Source: Candidatus Methanophagales archaeon (GTDB taxonomy: Archaea > Halobacteriota > Syntropharchaeia > Alkanophagales > Methanospirareceae). From it: a DNA stretch of 10,528 nucleotides. The stretch covers positions 1 through 10,528 of the forward strand of contig JAUXHM010000025.1 of NCBI GenBank assembly GCA_030621535.1. The letters are read 5' to 3'. Under the pieces are notes generated by a model. That model made no database searches. It was not told the DNA's origin and was given only the letters and a program-made list of their open reading frames with translations. The position numbers and the translations under genes are program-made. Below are positions 1-6,016 of the stretch, piece after piece (position 1 is the stretch's first letter; each line of letters opens with the position of its first letter).

Positions 1-611
1 GTTAGTTTGAGTTTATCGTCAATAATACTAACACAATCCAACGATTTCAATATATCTATATTGCTACCCTGCAATTCTTTACCCGAAACCTCTTTATATT
101 TTCTCTTAAACCATTTGACAGCCTTTAGATCAATATCCTCATAACTAGCTCCTTTAGAAATTTTAGAATCAAACTCTTGTTCATGTTTATTTAATATGAT
201 TCTTTCCAATTCCTCAGGAGGGACAACAACATTTTCAGTTCCAACTCTTTTGTAGGCAATTCCATCTAAATAGTAAGGTTTATTATCCCCTTCTTTTATT
301 TTAACTTCAATCACTTTCTTATCTCCAAATTCCAAAACTTCGATTTCAGGAGATATTTCGGTTTTTATTCTCTGCCTGATTTTCTGTGATATTGATTTTA
401 AGGTTTGATCAGAAACCGCTTGCCCAACAATTATTCCTTTATTTATTCCAAAATAAACTTTTCCTCCTTTATGGTTCAAGAAACCACAAACCGATTTTAG
501 AGCCCTATCTAATTGAGCGGTAGATTTTTTAAATTCTACTTCTTCTGATTCTCCTTTTTTAACCAATTCCGATAAATTTGGTCTCGTTCCTACTACCGAT
601 GCCATCTTCAT
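1..611 (-). CDS. Schlafen AlbA_2-domain putative ATP-binding protein, 3' end outside window, chimeric N-terminus
   Basis: Open from ATG 611-609 to the left edge (about 203 codons), so the C-terminus is missing. Residues 13-130 fit the AlbA_2 (Schlafen AAA_4) domain: LSELVKKGESEEVEFKKS, then CGFLNHKGGKVYFGI and IVGQ, then a DGIAYKRVGTEN stretch before a PPEEL motif. Family members are often annotated as ATP-binding proteins or RecG-like regulators; their biochemical role is poorly defined. The ATG overlaps the dehydrogenase stop (ATGA, 611-608). A second in-frame ATG at 605-603 has better spacing (9 nt) from the AGGAGG at 620-615. The first 12 residues, MKMASVVGTRPN, do not look like AlbA_2; they match the first strand of UDP-GlcNAc 2-epimerases, which favours the 611 start. 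The family call is firm. A link to the sugar pathway is only positional. Confidence 0.8.
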   Translation of the reverse strand, partial: MKMASVVGTRPNLSELVKKGESEEVEFKKSTAQLDRALKSVCGFLNHKGGKVYFGINKGIIVGQAVSDQTLKSISQKIRQRIKTEISPEIEVLEFGDKKVIEVKIKEGDNKPYYLDGIAYKRVGTENVVVPPEELERIILNKHEQEFDSKISKGASYEDIDLKAVKWFKRKYKEVSGKELQGSNIDILKSLDCVSIIDDKLKL

Positions 612-1795
612 TTTCCTCCTCTCCGCTCCATTTTCAATCCAAAGCAATCAAACACCAAATCCGCATCTTCGGGCATAATCCATCTTAACCCCATTTCCCC
701 TACCTCTTCACTCGAATACAATTCGTCATAAACATAAACGTCCAATCCGCGCTCCATCAGAAGCTTTGCCAGAGCCAAATTCCTGCTGTGATACAATTCC
801 TTCACGCCTTCTCTAAACGAAATCCCTTTTACACATATTTTCCGTTCGTTCAACGGCCTGTTTATCTTCATACATTCTAATTCTAAAACTATTTTCTCTG
901 CCCAATACCCAACCATCTCATCGTTTATTTCCCTCGCGGTTCTGAGCAACTTTGCATAATCGAACTTATCCCTCTTCTCCATCTCATTGACTAAAAACCA
1001 CGGATAGACTGGAATACAGTGGCCTCCAACACCCGTAGAAGGCAAATGAATGTGGCAGTATTCGTGGTTCGCATACGTTCTCGCCTCATAAAAATTCACG
1101 TCCAGCTCATCGGCAATCTTGAACAGCTCGTTCGCCAAACCGATGTTAACGTCTCGATAACACCCCTCCACGATTTTTATGAATTCCGCAACGCGTGCAG
1201 AAGAGACCAAATGCAGGTTCGGAATGAACTTCTGGTACGTCTCAAAAGCTTTCTGCCCACTTTCTTTATTTACACCTCCTACGACTTTAGGAAATTTCTC
1301 CAGACGTGAAATACTAAAACCCGTCATTATCCTTTCTGGCGAATATGCCAAATAGAATTCACCCAGTGCTAATCCGCTTTCTTCTTCCAGCCATTTTCTC
1401 GCACGTTCCTCCGTAGTCTTCGGTGGTACGCTCGTCTCTAAAACCACCAAATCTCCCTTATTTAATACTCTGCCGACGTTCCTGAATGCACTCTCTATGA
1501 TATGGTAATCGGGGTTGTTGTTTTCATCCGTAAACAGCGGCACAATTATAATGAATACCTCGCATTCTTTTGCATCGTCATACCTGGTGGTTGCAATTAA
1601 ATCCTTTCCTCCATGCCTCTTGATTAGCTCGTCCAGACCCATCTCCTCGGGAATTGGATTTTTACCCCCATTAATATCCGCACATTTTTTTTCGTCTATG
1701 TCCACGCCAATAACCTCAAAGCCACTGTTACTGTTCGCTATAACACTTGCAATAGGCAAGCCCGCCTTGCCCAGTCCGATTACTGCTATTTTCAT
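608..1795 (-). CDS. Nucleotide-sugar 6-dehydrogenase (UDP-GlcNAc/UDP-ManNAc type, WbpA/WecC-like)
   Basis: Predicted NAD-dependent four-electron oxidation of the C6 hydroxyl of a UDP-HexNAc to the uronic acid, the first step towards a diacetamido uronate. The N-terminus MKIAVIGLGKAGLP is a Rossmann dinucleotide fold. YSPERI (about residues 152-157) and RDVNIGLANEL (about 214-224) are family signatures, and GVGGHCIPVYPWFL carries the thioester-forming Cys (C260). About 395 residues is normal for the family. ATG 1795 is preferred because GGGTGG lies about 5 nt upstream and it starts directly at the Rossmann strand; GTG 1804 would add three residues. Compared with characterised UDP-glucose dehydrogenases, the Asn four residues after the catalytic Lys is Gly, and the Asp four residues after the catalytic Cys is Tyr. 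The sequence alone does not separate GlcNAc from ManNAc specificity; the aminotransferase, oxidoreductase and acetyltransferase neighbours favour UDP-GlcNAc. Confidence 0.9.
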   Translation of the reverse strand: MKIAVIGLGKAGLPIASVIANSNSGFEVIGVDIDEKKCADINGGKNPIPEEMGLDELIKRHGGKDLIATTRYDDAKECEVFIIIVPLFTDENNNPDYHIIESAFRNVGRVLNKGDLVVLETSVPPKTTEERARKWLEEESGLALGEFYLAYSPERIMTGFSISRLEKFPKVVGGVNKESGQKAFETYQKFIPNLHLVSSARVAEFIKIVEGCYRDVNIGLANELFKIADELDVNFYEARTYANHEYCHIHLPSTGVGGHCIPVYPWFLVNEMEKRDKFDYAKLLRTAREINDEMVGYWAEKIVLELECMKINRPLNERKICVKGISFREGVKELYHSRNLALAKLLMERGLDVYVYDELYSSEEVGEMGLRWIMPEDADLVFDCFGLKMERRGGK

Positions 1796-1801
1796 TATAA
1801 C

Positions 1802-1831
1802 CACCCGATTACACAGATTCTCACAAGATTC
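1802..1831. repeat. Imperfect 10-nt-period array (CACxxGATTx units), left copy
   Basis: Three consecutive 10-nt units on the plus strand: CACCCGATTA, CACAGATTCT and CACAAGATTC. This is the inverted partner of the array at 1934-1953. Similar GATTACAC-type short repeats occur in many environmental genomes. The array overlaps the upstream region and alternative GTG start of the dehydrogenase. Confidence 0.6.
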
Positions 1832-1861
1832 TCCTTCTTACATCCAAACTTTTCTTGGGTT

Positions 1862-1880
1862 AAGTCCTTATAAAGCCATT
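1862..1880 (-). promoter_or_regulatory. TATA-like element upstream of the dehydrogenase
   Basis: On the minus strand, GGCTTTATAAGGACTTAA lies about 70-85 nt upstream of the dehydrogenase ATG and resembles an archaeal TATA box. It could give an internal promoter for the dehydrogenase and AlbA_2 genes. It also falls inside the small 34-codon ORF, and AT-rich sequence is common here, so support is weak. Confidence 0.25.
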
Positions 1881-1895
1881 TTTCATTTGTATTAT

Positions 1896-2507
1896 TCATT
1901 TTTCTCTCTTCTGGCTAATATTCTTTTCTGTGTTAATCTCGTGTAATCTCGTGGTTTCTACTTCTTTTCCGCATTCACATTTATAAATTATTTTTTCATC
2001 GAAATCTTCTCTAATAATTTCACTCAGTTTCCTCCCGCAATAGCATACAAAACCTTTCAATTCCGCAGGATTGCCATATACCAATCCAAACGATGGCACA
2101 TCCTTTGTTACTACCGAACCCGCCCCCACCATTGCATAGTCGCCTATCGTCACACCACAGACAATTGTTGAATTCGCGCAAATGCTCGCTCCCTTCCTCA
2201 CCTCTGTTGGGACAATTTTATCCTCTCCCCAACTAAACGCCCTCGGATACAAATCATTCGTGAAAGTTACGGCAGGACCAATTAAAACATCATCCTCTAT
2301 CTTCACTCCCTTGTATACAGAAACGAAATTCTGGACTTTTACTCCGTTTCCAATCTCCACCTCCTCATCTATATACACGCTCTTCCCTATAACGCAATTT
2401 TTCCCTATCTTTGCTTTCTCCCGCACATGCGCAAAGTGCCATATTTTTGTCCCATCCCCTATATTGTCGCTTTCCACGACTGCCGTAGGATGCTTAAAGA
2501 ATGCCAT
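1896..2507 (-). CDS. Left-handed beta-helix N-acetyltransferase, WbpD/WlbB-like
   Basis: Predicted to transfer acetyl from acetyl-CoA to the 3-amino group of UDP-GlcNAc(3NH2)A, completing the diacetamido uronate. Residues 6-135 are hexapeptide repeats (IGDGTKIWHFAHV, IGKNCVIG, IGNGVKVQN, IGDYAMVGAGSVVTKDV). The FTND motif (N84) and VYGNPAELKGFVCYCG (144-158) are typical of the family. Two CxC pairs (C155/C157 and C177/C179) form a likely zinc site near the C-terminus. The last about 20 residues, from ETTRLHE on, are encoded by the GATTACAC-type repeat and are probably not native. The ATG at 2507-2505 has a good AAGGAGA about 5 nt upstream and overlaps the oxidoreductase end by 14 bp, so the two are likely translationally coupled. 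It would act in the cytosol, probably as a trimer as in its family. Confidence 0.9.
   Translation of the reverse strand: MAFFKHPTAVVESDNIGDGTKIWHFAHVREKAKIGKNCVIGKSVYIDEEVEIGNGVKVQNFVSVYKGVKIEDDVLIGPAVTFTNDLYPRAFSWGEDKIVPTEVRKGASICANSTIVCGVTIGDYAMVGAGSVVTKDVPSFGLVYGNPAELKGFVCYCGRKLSEIIREDFDEKIIYKCECGKEVETTRLHEINTEKNISQKREK
1934..1953. repeat. Perfect 10-nt tandem duplication (TAATCTCGTG x2), right copy
   Basis: TAATCTCGTG occurs twice in direct succession. On the minus strand it reads CACGAGATTA, the same unit type as the array at 1802-1831 but in the opposite orientation, so the two arrays form a loose inverted pair about 100 nt apart. It lies inside the acetyltransferase reading frame and encodes part of its C-terminal tail. 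Confidence 0.65.
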
Positions 2508-3417
2508 TTAATCTCCTTATTTCCTCACATATCTTTAAATTGTTCAATGCTTGCACAGGTGTGATTGGGAATTCCTCACCTTTCTTTACACACGCGATAA
2601 AAGTTTTTAATTCCTCCTTTAATGGCTCCACCTTGTTAACCAAAACTTTCTCAATGATATTCTCCTGTGTGTATCGCTCATTTTCTATGCCGTATTTCCC
2701 CGGCTTCCTATACACATAAATCTCTTGGTTCATGAAATCTCCTTCAATCGTGAACTCTTCCTCTTCAATGTATATCGCCCTGATTTTTTTCGACGCTTTT
2801 CTACTCGCAGACAGCGACACAATAGATGAATTAAGTTCAATTAACACTTTGCAGAGGTCGTTGTTCCCGGCACTGTACAGCTCATAGTCCCCGCTTATGG
2901 ACTTATACAAAACGTTAAATACAATATCAATGTCATGAATCATCAAATCTTCTACAATCGTGCTGTCTGTTATTCTTGCAGATGCTGGATTGTGCCTCTT
3001 GATCTCAACATAAAGTGGACTTTCGATTATTTTCTCTATCTCCTCCACTATCGGATTAAACCTCTCAATGTGACCAATGCCGACAATTAACCCCTTATCT
3101 TCCAACAAATTTACTAATTCCTCTCCTTCTCTAACGTTCAATGCAATTGGCTTTTCTATTAAGCTGTGAACATCTTTTTCAATCGCTCTTTTAGCGACCT
3201 CAAGATGATATTTTGTTGAAACGCAAATACTTACCGCATCAACTCGCTCCAAAAGCTCTTCCAGAGAATTGCAAATAATAACACCATACTCTTTCAATCT
3301 TTTCGCCTTCTCTCCATCAATGTCAAAGGCATAGACCTCCGCAATCTCTTTAAGTTCTGAATAGATTCGGACATGGTTCTTACCCATGGTTCCAGTCCCG
3401 ATAACGCCGACTTTCAT
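2494..3417 (-). CDS. Gfo/Idh/MocA-family oxidoreductase, WbpB-like nucleotide-sugar 3-dehydrogenase
   Basis: Predicted to oxidise the C3 hydroxyl of UDP-GlcNAcA with NAD, making the 3-keto substrate for the neighbouring aminotransferase. The N-terminal Rossmann motif GVIGTGTMGKNH (4-15), EKPIAL (88-93) and GHIERFNP (115-122) mark the family; the Lys of EKP is the usual catalytic/cofactor-binding residue. EDLMIHDIDI (156-165) holds the conserved His-Asp pair. The 307-residue length is usual. The start is set by overlap with the aminotransferase stop (ATGA, 3417-3414); there is no separate Shine-Dalgarno, which suggests reinitiation. Members of this broad family act on many sugars, so the substrate is inferred from the operon. 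Confidence 0.88.
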   Translation of the reverse strand: MKVGVIGTGTMGKNHVRIYSELKEIAEVYAFDIDGEKAKRLKEYGVIICNSLEELLERVDAVSICVSTKYHLEVAKRAIEKDVHSLIEKPIALNVREGEELVNLLEDKGLIVGIGHIERFNPIVEEIEKIIESPLYVEIKRHNPASARITDSTIVEDLMIHDIDIVFNVLYKSISGDYELYSAGNNDLCKVLIELNSSIVSLSASRKASKKIRAIYIEEEEFTIEGDFMNQEIYVYRKPGKYGIENERYTQENIIEKVLVNKVEPLKEELKTFIACVKKGEEFPITPVQALNNLKICEEIRRLNGIL

Positions 3418-4526
3418 TTTATTTGTTTATTTATTGTTTCCGTAATATACATTAAATCCTTTTCTGTTAGTGCCGGATGAACAGGTAAACTTAAAATCTT
3501 GTCAGATAAGGCTGTGGCCACAGGACACTTAGCGTTTTCGTCTGTATAGCCCAGTCGTTGGTACAGCGGTTGTTTATGTATTGGTAGTGGATAGTGAATG
3601 GCACACCCAATACCTTCCTTTTTTAGATACCCCATGAACTCGTCTCTTGACATTGGAAATCCTTCCTCAATTGTAACTGCATACTGATGATAAACGTGCT
3701 TAACTCCCTTTTTCCTATGCGGGAGTTCGAGTCCGGATACCTTTAAGTGTTGATTAAGATATTCTGCATTTCTTATTCTCTTTTCGTTAAATCTACCCAA
3801 TTTCTTTAATTGCGCAACGCCAATCGCAGCCTGTATATCCGTCATTCGGTAATTGTATCCCAGCATCGTATGATAATACTTCTGATTTTCGCCATGACTT
3901 CTGAGCAACCCGCACACCTTTGCTATTTCGTCACTGTCGGTTGTTATCATCCCTCCTTCTCCCGTAGTCATGTTCTTTGTAGCATAAAAAGAGAAACAAC
4001 CCGCAACTCCAAACCTTCCCACTTTCTTGCCTTCATATTCGGCACCGTGCGCTTGAGCACAATCTTCGATTAAATATACATTGTAATCTTCACAGATGTC
4101 TTGTATCTCTTTCACATCAAACGGGTGACCAAATAGATGCACGGCTATAATTGCTTTTGTTTTATCCGTTATCTTCTCTACGACATCTTCCGGATTTATA
4201 TTGAATGTTCTTGCATCCACATCTGCAAAAACAGGTTTAGCTTCCTGGAACAGAACAGCGTTTGCCGTGGATATAAACGTAAAAGAAGGAACAATAACCT
4301 CATCTCCTTGTTTTATGCCCAATGACTTGAGTGCAATATCCAAAGAAATTGTGCCATTGCCGACTGCTACCGCATTTTTAACACCAACATATTTAACAAA
4401 AGCAGTTTCAAATTCTTCGACTACTTTTCCCTGTGCGAGCATTCCTGACTTAAGGACTTCAGCAACTGCTTGGATTTCATCATTGCCTATTATAGGTTTT
4501 GCAATTGGAATCATTTTTTCCTTCAT
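3414..4526 (-). CDS. DegT/DnrJ/EryC1/StrS-family PLP aminotransferase, WbpE-like
   Basis: Predicted PLP-dependent transfer of an amino group (probably from glutamate) to the 3-keto sugar nucleotide, giving UDP-GlcNAc(3NH2)A. Features are MIPIAKPIIG near the N-terminus, GNGTISLDIAL (57-67, cofactor phosphate region), IEDCAQAHGA (153-162, Asp155 contacting the PLP ring) and FYATKNMTTGEGG (180-192) with Schiff-base Lys184. The C-terminal YPLPIHKQPLY is typical of sugar aminotransferases. ATG 4526 overlaps the preceding stop (ATGA). The second ATG at 4514 gives the family's usual MIPIAKP start and has GAAGGA just upstream, so it may be the true one. Substrate identity rests on the neighbouring dehydrogenase, oxidoreductase and acetyltransferase. 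Confidence 0.92.
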   Translation of the reverse strand: MKEKMIPIAKPIIGNDEIQAVAEVLKSGMLAQGKVVEEFETAFVKYVGVKNAVAVGNGTISLDIALKSLGIKQGDEVIVPSFTFISTANAVLFQEAKPVFADVDARTFNINPEDVVEKITDKTKAIIAVHLFGHPFDVKEIQDICEDYNVYLIEDCAQAHGAEYEGKKVGRFGVAGCFSFYATKNMTTGEGGMITTDSDEIAKVCGLLRSHGENQKYYHTMLGYNYRMTDIQAAIGVAQLKKLGRFNEKRIRNAEYLNQHLKVSGLELPHRKKGVKHVYHQYAVTIEEGFPMSRDEFMGYLKKEGIGCAIHYPLPIHKQPLYQRLGYTDENAKCPVATALSDKILSLPVHPALTEKDLMYITETINKQIK

Positions 4527-4879
4527 ATCCCTCCCATCAAAATTGCTCTGACAACGATGCCGACGAGTAATGCAAAGGTTATGCTTGCAAGTGTCCCGAT
4601 TAAATAGTATTCAGCCATTTTTCTATCTTTCAATTCATTGAACCTTGCAATAGATTTGGCGGCAAAAATAACTGTTATTGCTGTGTATTGATTAACCAAT
4701 ACAAAGGTTAAGACCATGACCCTTTCAGCTATCCCTATCACCATACCAGCACCTTTTAAGCCGCTGATTTCTACTTCTTTCTCGTATCTCCTGAGCATTA
4801 ACTTAATGAAATGAGCACCTATAATGCTTACAATAATATACGCAGAAATTATCACAGCAATTTTGAAAGCATAACTCAT
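4523..4879 (-). CDS. Short DUF3307-like membrane protein (SatE-type partner of SatD)
   Basis: A 118-residue protein with three likely membrane segments (about 7-28, 50-74 and 92-112). The stretch from GIAERVMVL (49-57) through AAKSIARFNELKDRKMAEYY (73-92) to LIGTLAS matches the conserved C-terminal half of DUF3307 proteins as I remember it. The usual N-terminal half (two or more further helices) is absent, so this is a half-length form. The start lies one base after the satD stop, with GGGGGA and GGTGA upstream. SatD-family genes are often followed by a DUF3307 gene, as in the streptococcal sat locus, so the pairing supports the call. Function is unknown. It may anchor or respond to the SatD protein. 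Confidence 0.65.
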   Translation of the reverse strand: MSYAFKIAVIISAYIIVSIIGAHFIKLMLRRYEKEVEISGLKGAGMVIGIAERVMVLTFVLVNQYTAITVIFAAKSIARFNELKDRKMAEYYLIGTLASITFALLVGIVVRAILMGGI

Positions 4880-4880
4880 T

Positions 4881-5576
4881 TCACCATTCCCCCTTGTCAG
4901 TCATTTTTGGCTTATTTTCTCCTGTCAGCCAATTTTGGGTTATAAAATCAACAAAAGTATCCTCCGCTCCTTTCAATAACTTATATTTACTCCTTTTTAA
5001 TATCTTAGAAAGGGTTTGTTTTTTTATTCCTATACCCCTCGCTACCTCTTCCAACGTGACATTGCTCTTCTCATTTTTCACTTTTCTGTAATATGTTACA
5101 ATTTCTCTCTGCCTTTTAGTCCAACTCCACATCACATCTACCATGAAATTCAATAAACACGTAACAACCCCTTCAATTTCCCACTCACTTTTGAATACAA
5201 CCCATATATTTTCTTTCTTTGCCCTTTCTAACGCGTCAGATGCTTTATGAAAAGATTCGCCATCTATCTCTCCGACATTTTCGCTTAAACTTGTAGATAT
5301 GCCACCAATGCCAATTCCCAAATAGAATTGATGACGGATGTTTTCAAAAAACACATAATAAATATCGAACAGATATTTTGGTGAGAAAAGCATCCCCTGA
5401 AAACTATCCCCTCCTACAACCATAAATTTTGCAGGTATCTCTTCCTCAAATCTGCTGTTGACTATTCTCAAAGCATTTTTTAATTCTTCTTGAACTTCCG
5501 CTCTGTCCTTCAACTTTCTCGAAGACTTCAGATCGCCAGTTACAACCACATACCTGTTCTGCAATGTACGAGTCAT
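4881..5576 (-). CDS. SatD-family protein with C-terminal helix-turn-helix
   Basis: 231 residues. The N-terminal about 130 residues fit the SatD family: VVVTGDLKSSRKLKDR (10-25), a Phe-rich strand leading to GGDSFQGML (55-63), LGIGIGGIST (86-95) and GEIDGESFHKASDALERAK (102-120). D15 and D57, each after Gly, sit where class III nucleotide cyclases and other palm domains place metal-binding Asp residues; that comparison is my inference. Residues 150-205 (WTKRQREIVTYY to LEEVARGIGIKKQTLSKIL) form a sigma-region-4-like helix-turn-helix, suggesting DNA binding. The start ATG directly follows the glycosyltransferase stump's TAA (TAA|ATG) with no visible Shine-Dalgarno, so translation may depend on the upstream stump. 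The next gene is the DUF3307-like membrane protein, one base away. No biochemical role is established. Confidence 0.75.
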   Translation of the reverse strand: MTRTLQNRYVVVTGDLKSSRKLKDRAEVQEELKNALRIVNSRFEEEIPAKFMVVGGDSFQGMLFSPKYLFDIYYVFFENIRHQFYLGIGIGGISTSLSENVGEIDGESFHKASDALERAKKENIWVVFKSEWEIEGVVTCLLNFMVDVMWSWTKRQREIVTYYRKVKNEKSNVTLEEVARGIGIKKQTLSKILKRSKYKLLKGAEDTFVDFITQNWLTGENKPKMTDKGEW

Positions 5577-5780
5577 TTAGTTATTTAGATATTTATTTTT
5601 TAATGTCTTATATCTTTTTAAAATCCTATCATACAGCTCCCTGTGCCCATCTACAACCACGACAATCTCCAGCTTCTCGTTCTCACAGGATTGTGCGTTC
5701 AAGCTATTTATTGCCTCTACAAAGTCTTCATACCTTTCGTTTTGATGCATGCATAATATGATAGACACAGATGTAAACAT
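5577..5780 (-). pseudogene. Truncated family-2 glycosyltransferase (N-terminal stump)
   Basis: 67 codons. SVSIILCMHQNERYEDFVEAI followed by LEIVVVVDG is the first two strands of a GT-A (GT2-family) nucleotide-binding fold. The DxD metal site, catalytic base and acceptor domain, normally over 200 further residues, are missing. After RILKRYKT the coding becomes AT-rich and Lys/Asn-rich and stops in a TAA that directly abuts the satD ATG. No continuation of the fold appears in any frame before satD. It is probably a remnant left where the satD-DUF3307 pair joined the glycan operon. The start ATG (5780-5778) has no clear Shine-Dalgarno. A functional micro-ORF that delivers ribosomes to satD is an alternative. 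Confidence 0.6.
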
Positions 5781-5869
5781 GTTAAATCTCGCGTATTTTC
5801 ACCCTTTGCTGCTACCATGCTATTTTAGCCCACATGAATTTAGTTATTTATATCTATAAGCACTAAATC

Positions 5870-5902
5870 TTCTTTAAATTTAAATAGATAAAGTTTAAAG
5901 AA
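5870..5902. promoter_or_regulatory. Palindrome with 9-nt arms, possible operator
   Basis: TTCTTTAAA (5870-5878) and TTTAAAGAA (5894-5902) are perfect reverse complements separated by 15 nt. The arm spacing (24 nt between equivalent positions) is near two helical turns, and the element covers the likely TATA box of the F420/NAD operon. AT-rich composition makes chance plausible. Confidence 0.35.
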
Positions 5903-5945
5903 AAAGATAAGTGGGGGGAAACGGGTAATTAAACCTTTTGAGGCG

Positions 5946-5990
5946 CACGCGCAATGCGAATGATGGTGCGTGATTGATGTGCGATTGTTG
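5946..5990 (+). promoter_or_regulatory. Leader hairpin and TGCG repeats before the NuoE-like gene
   Basis: CACGCGC (5946-5952) can pair with GTGCGTG (5966-5972), giving a 7-bp stem with one G-U pair and a 13-nt loop. The same stretch holds three TGCG-led units at 5955, 5967 and 5980, about 12-13 nt apart. It could be a leader structure or a regulator site. It is GC-rich compared with the adjacent promoter. Confidence 0.25.
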
Positions 5991-6016
5991 AAAAGAGCAG
6001 AAGGGTAGAAATAGAC

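Larger units (their letters stand above)
1795..1899 (-). other. Possible 34-codon ORF bridging acetyltransferase and dehydrogenase
   Basis: The ATG at 1899-1897 overlaps the acetyltransferase stop as ATGA. The TAA at 1797-1795 overlaps the dehydrogenase ATG as TAATG. The peptide begins MNNTNEKWLYKDLT, which faintly recalls the LxYKDLT start of GxxExxY-family proteins. Its C-terminal third is encoded by the GATTACAC-type repeat at 1802-1831. It could be a real coupled microprotein, a gene remnant, or a chance opening. The ribosome-binding site is weak (AGAGAG). Confidence 0.25.
5781..6016. promoter_or_regulatory. Divergent promoter region between glycan operon and F420/NAD operon
   Basis: A 236-bp gap between two outward-facing operons, AT-rich in the middle. 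On the minus strand TTATAGATATAAATAA (about 5859-5844) is a plausible TATA box about 65-80 nt before the glycosyltransferase stump. On the plus strand TTTAAATTTAAATAG (5874-5888) is a plausible TATA box, giving the NuoE-like gene a leader of roughly 100 nt. A palindrome (5870-5902) overlaps it. Confidence 0.5.

Noticed and set aside
4523..5576. satD plus membrane protein as a known anti-phage (CBASS-like) pair
   Set aside because: No CD-NTase motif, recognised effector or accessory gene is present; the cyclase-like resemblance alone does not support a defence call.
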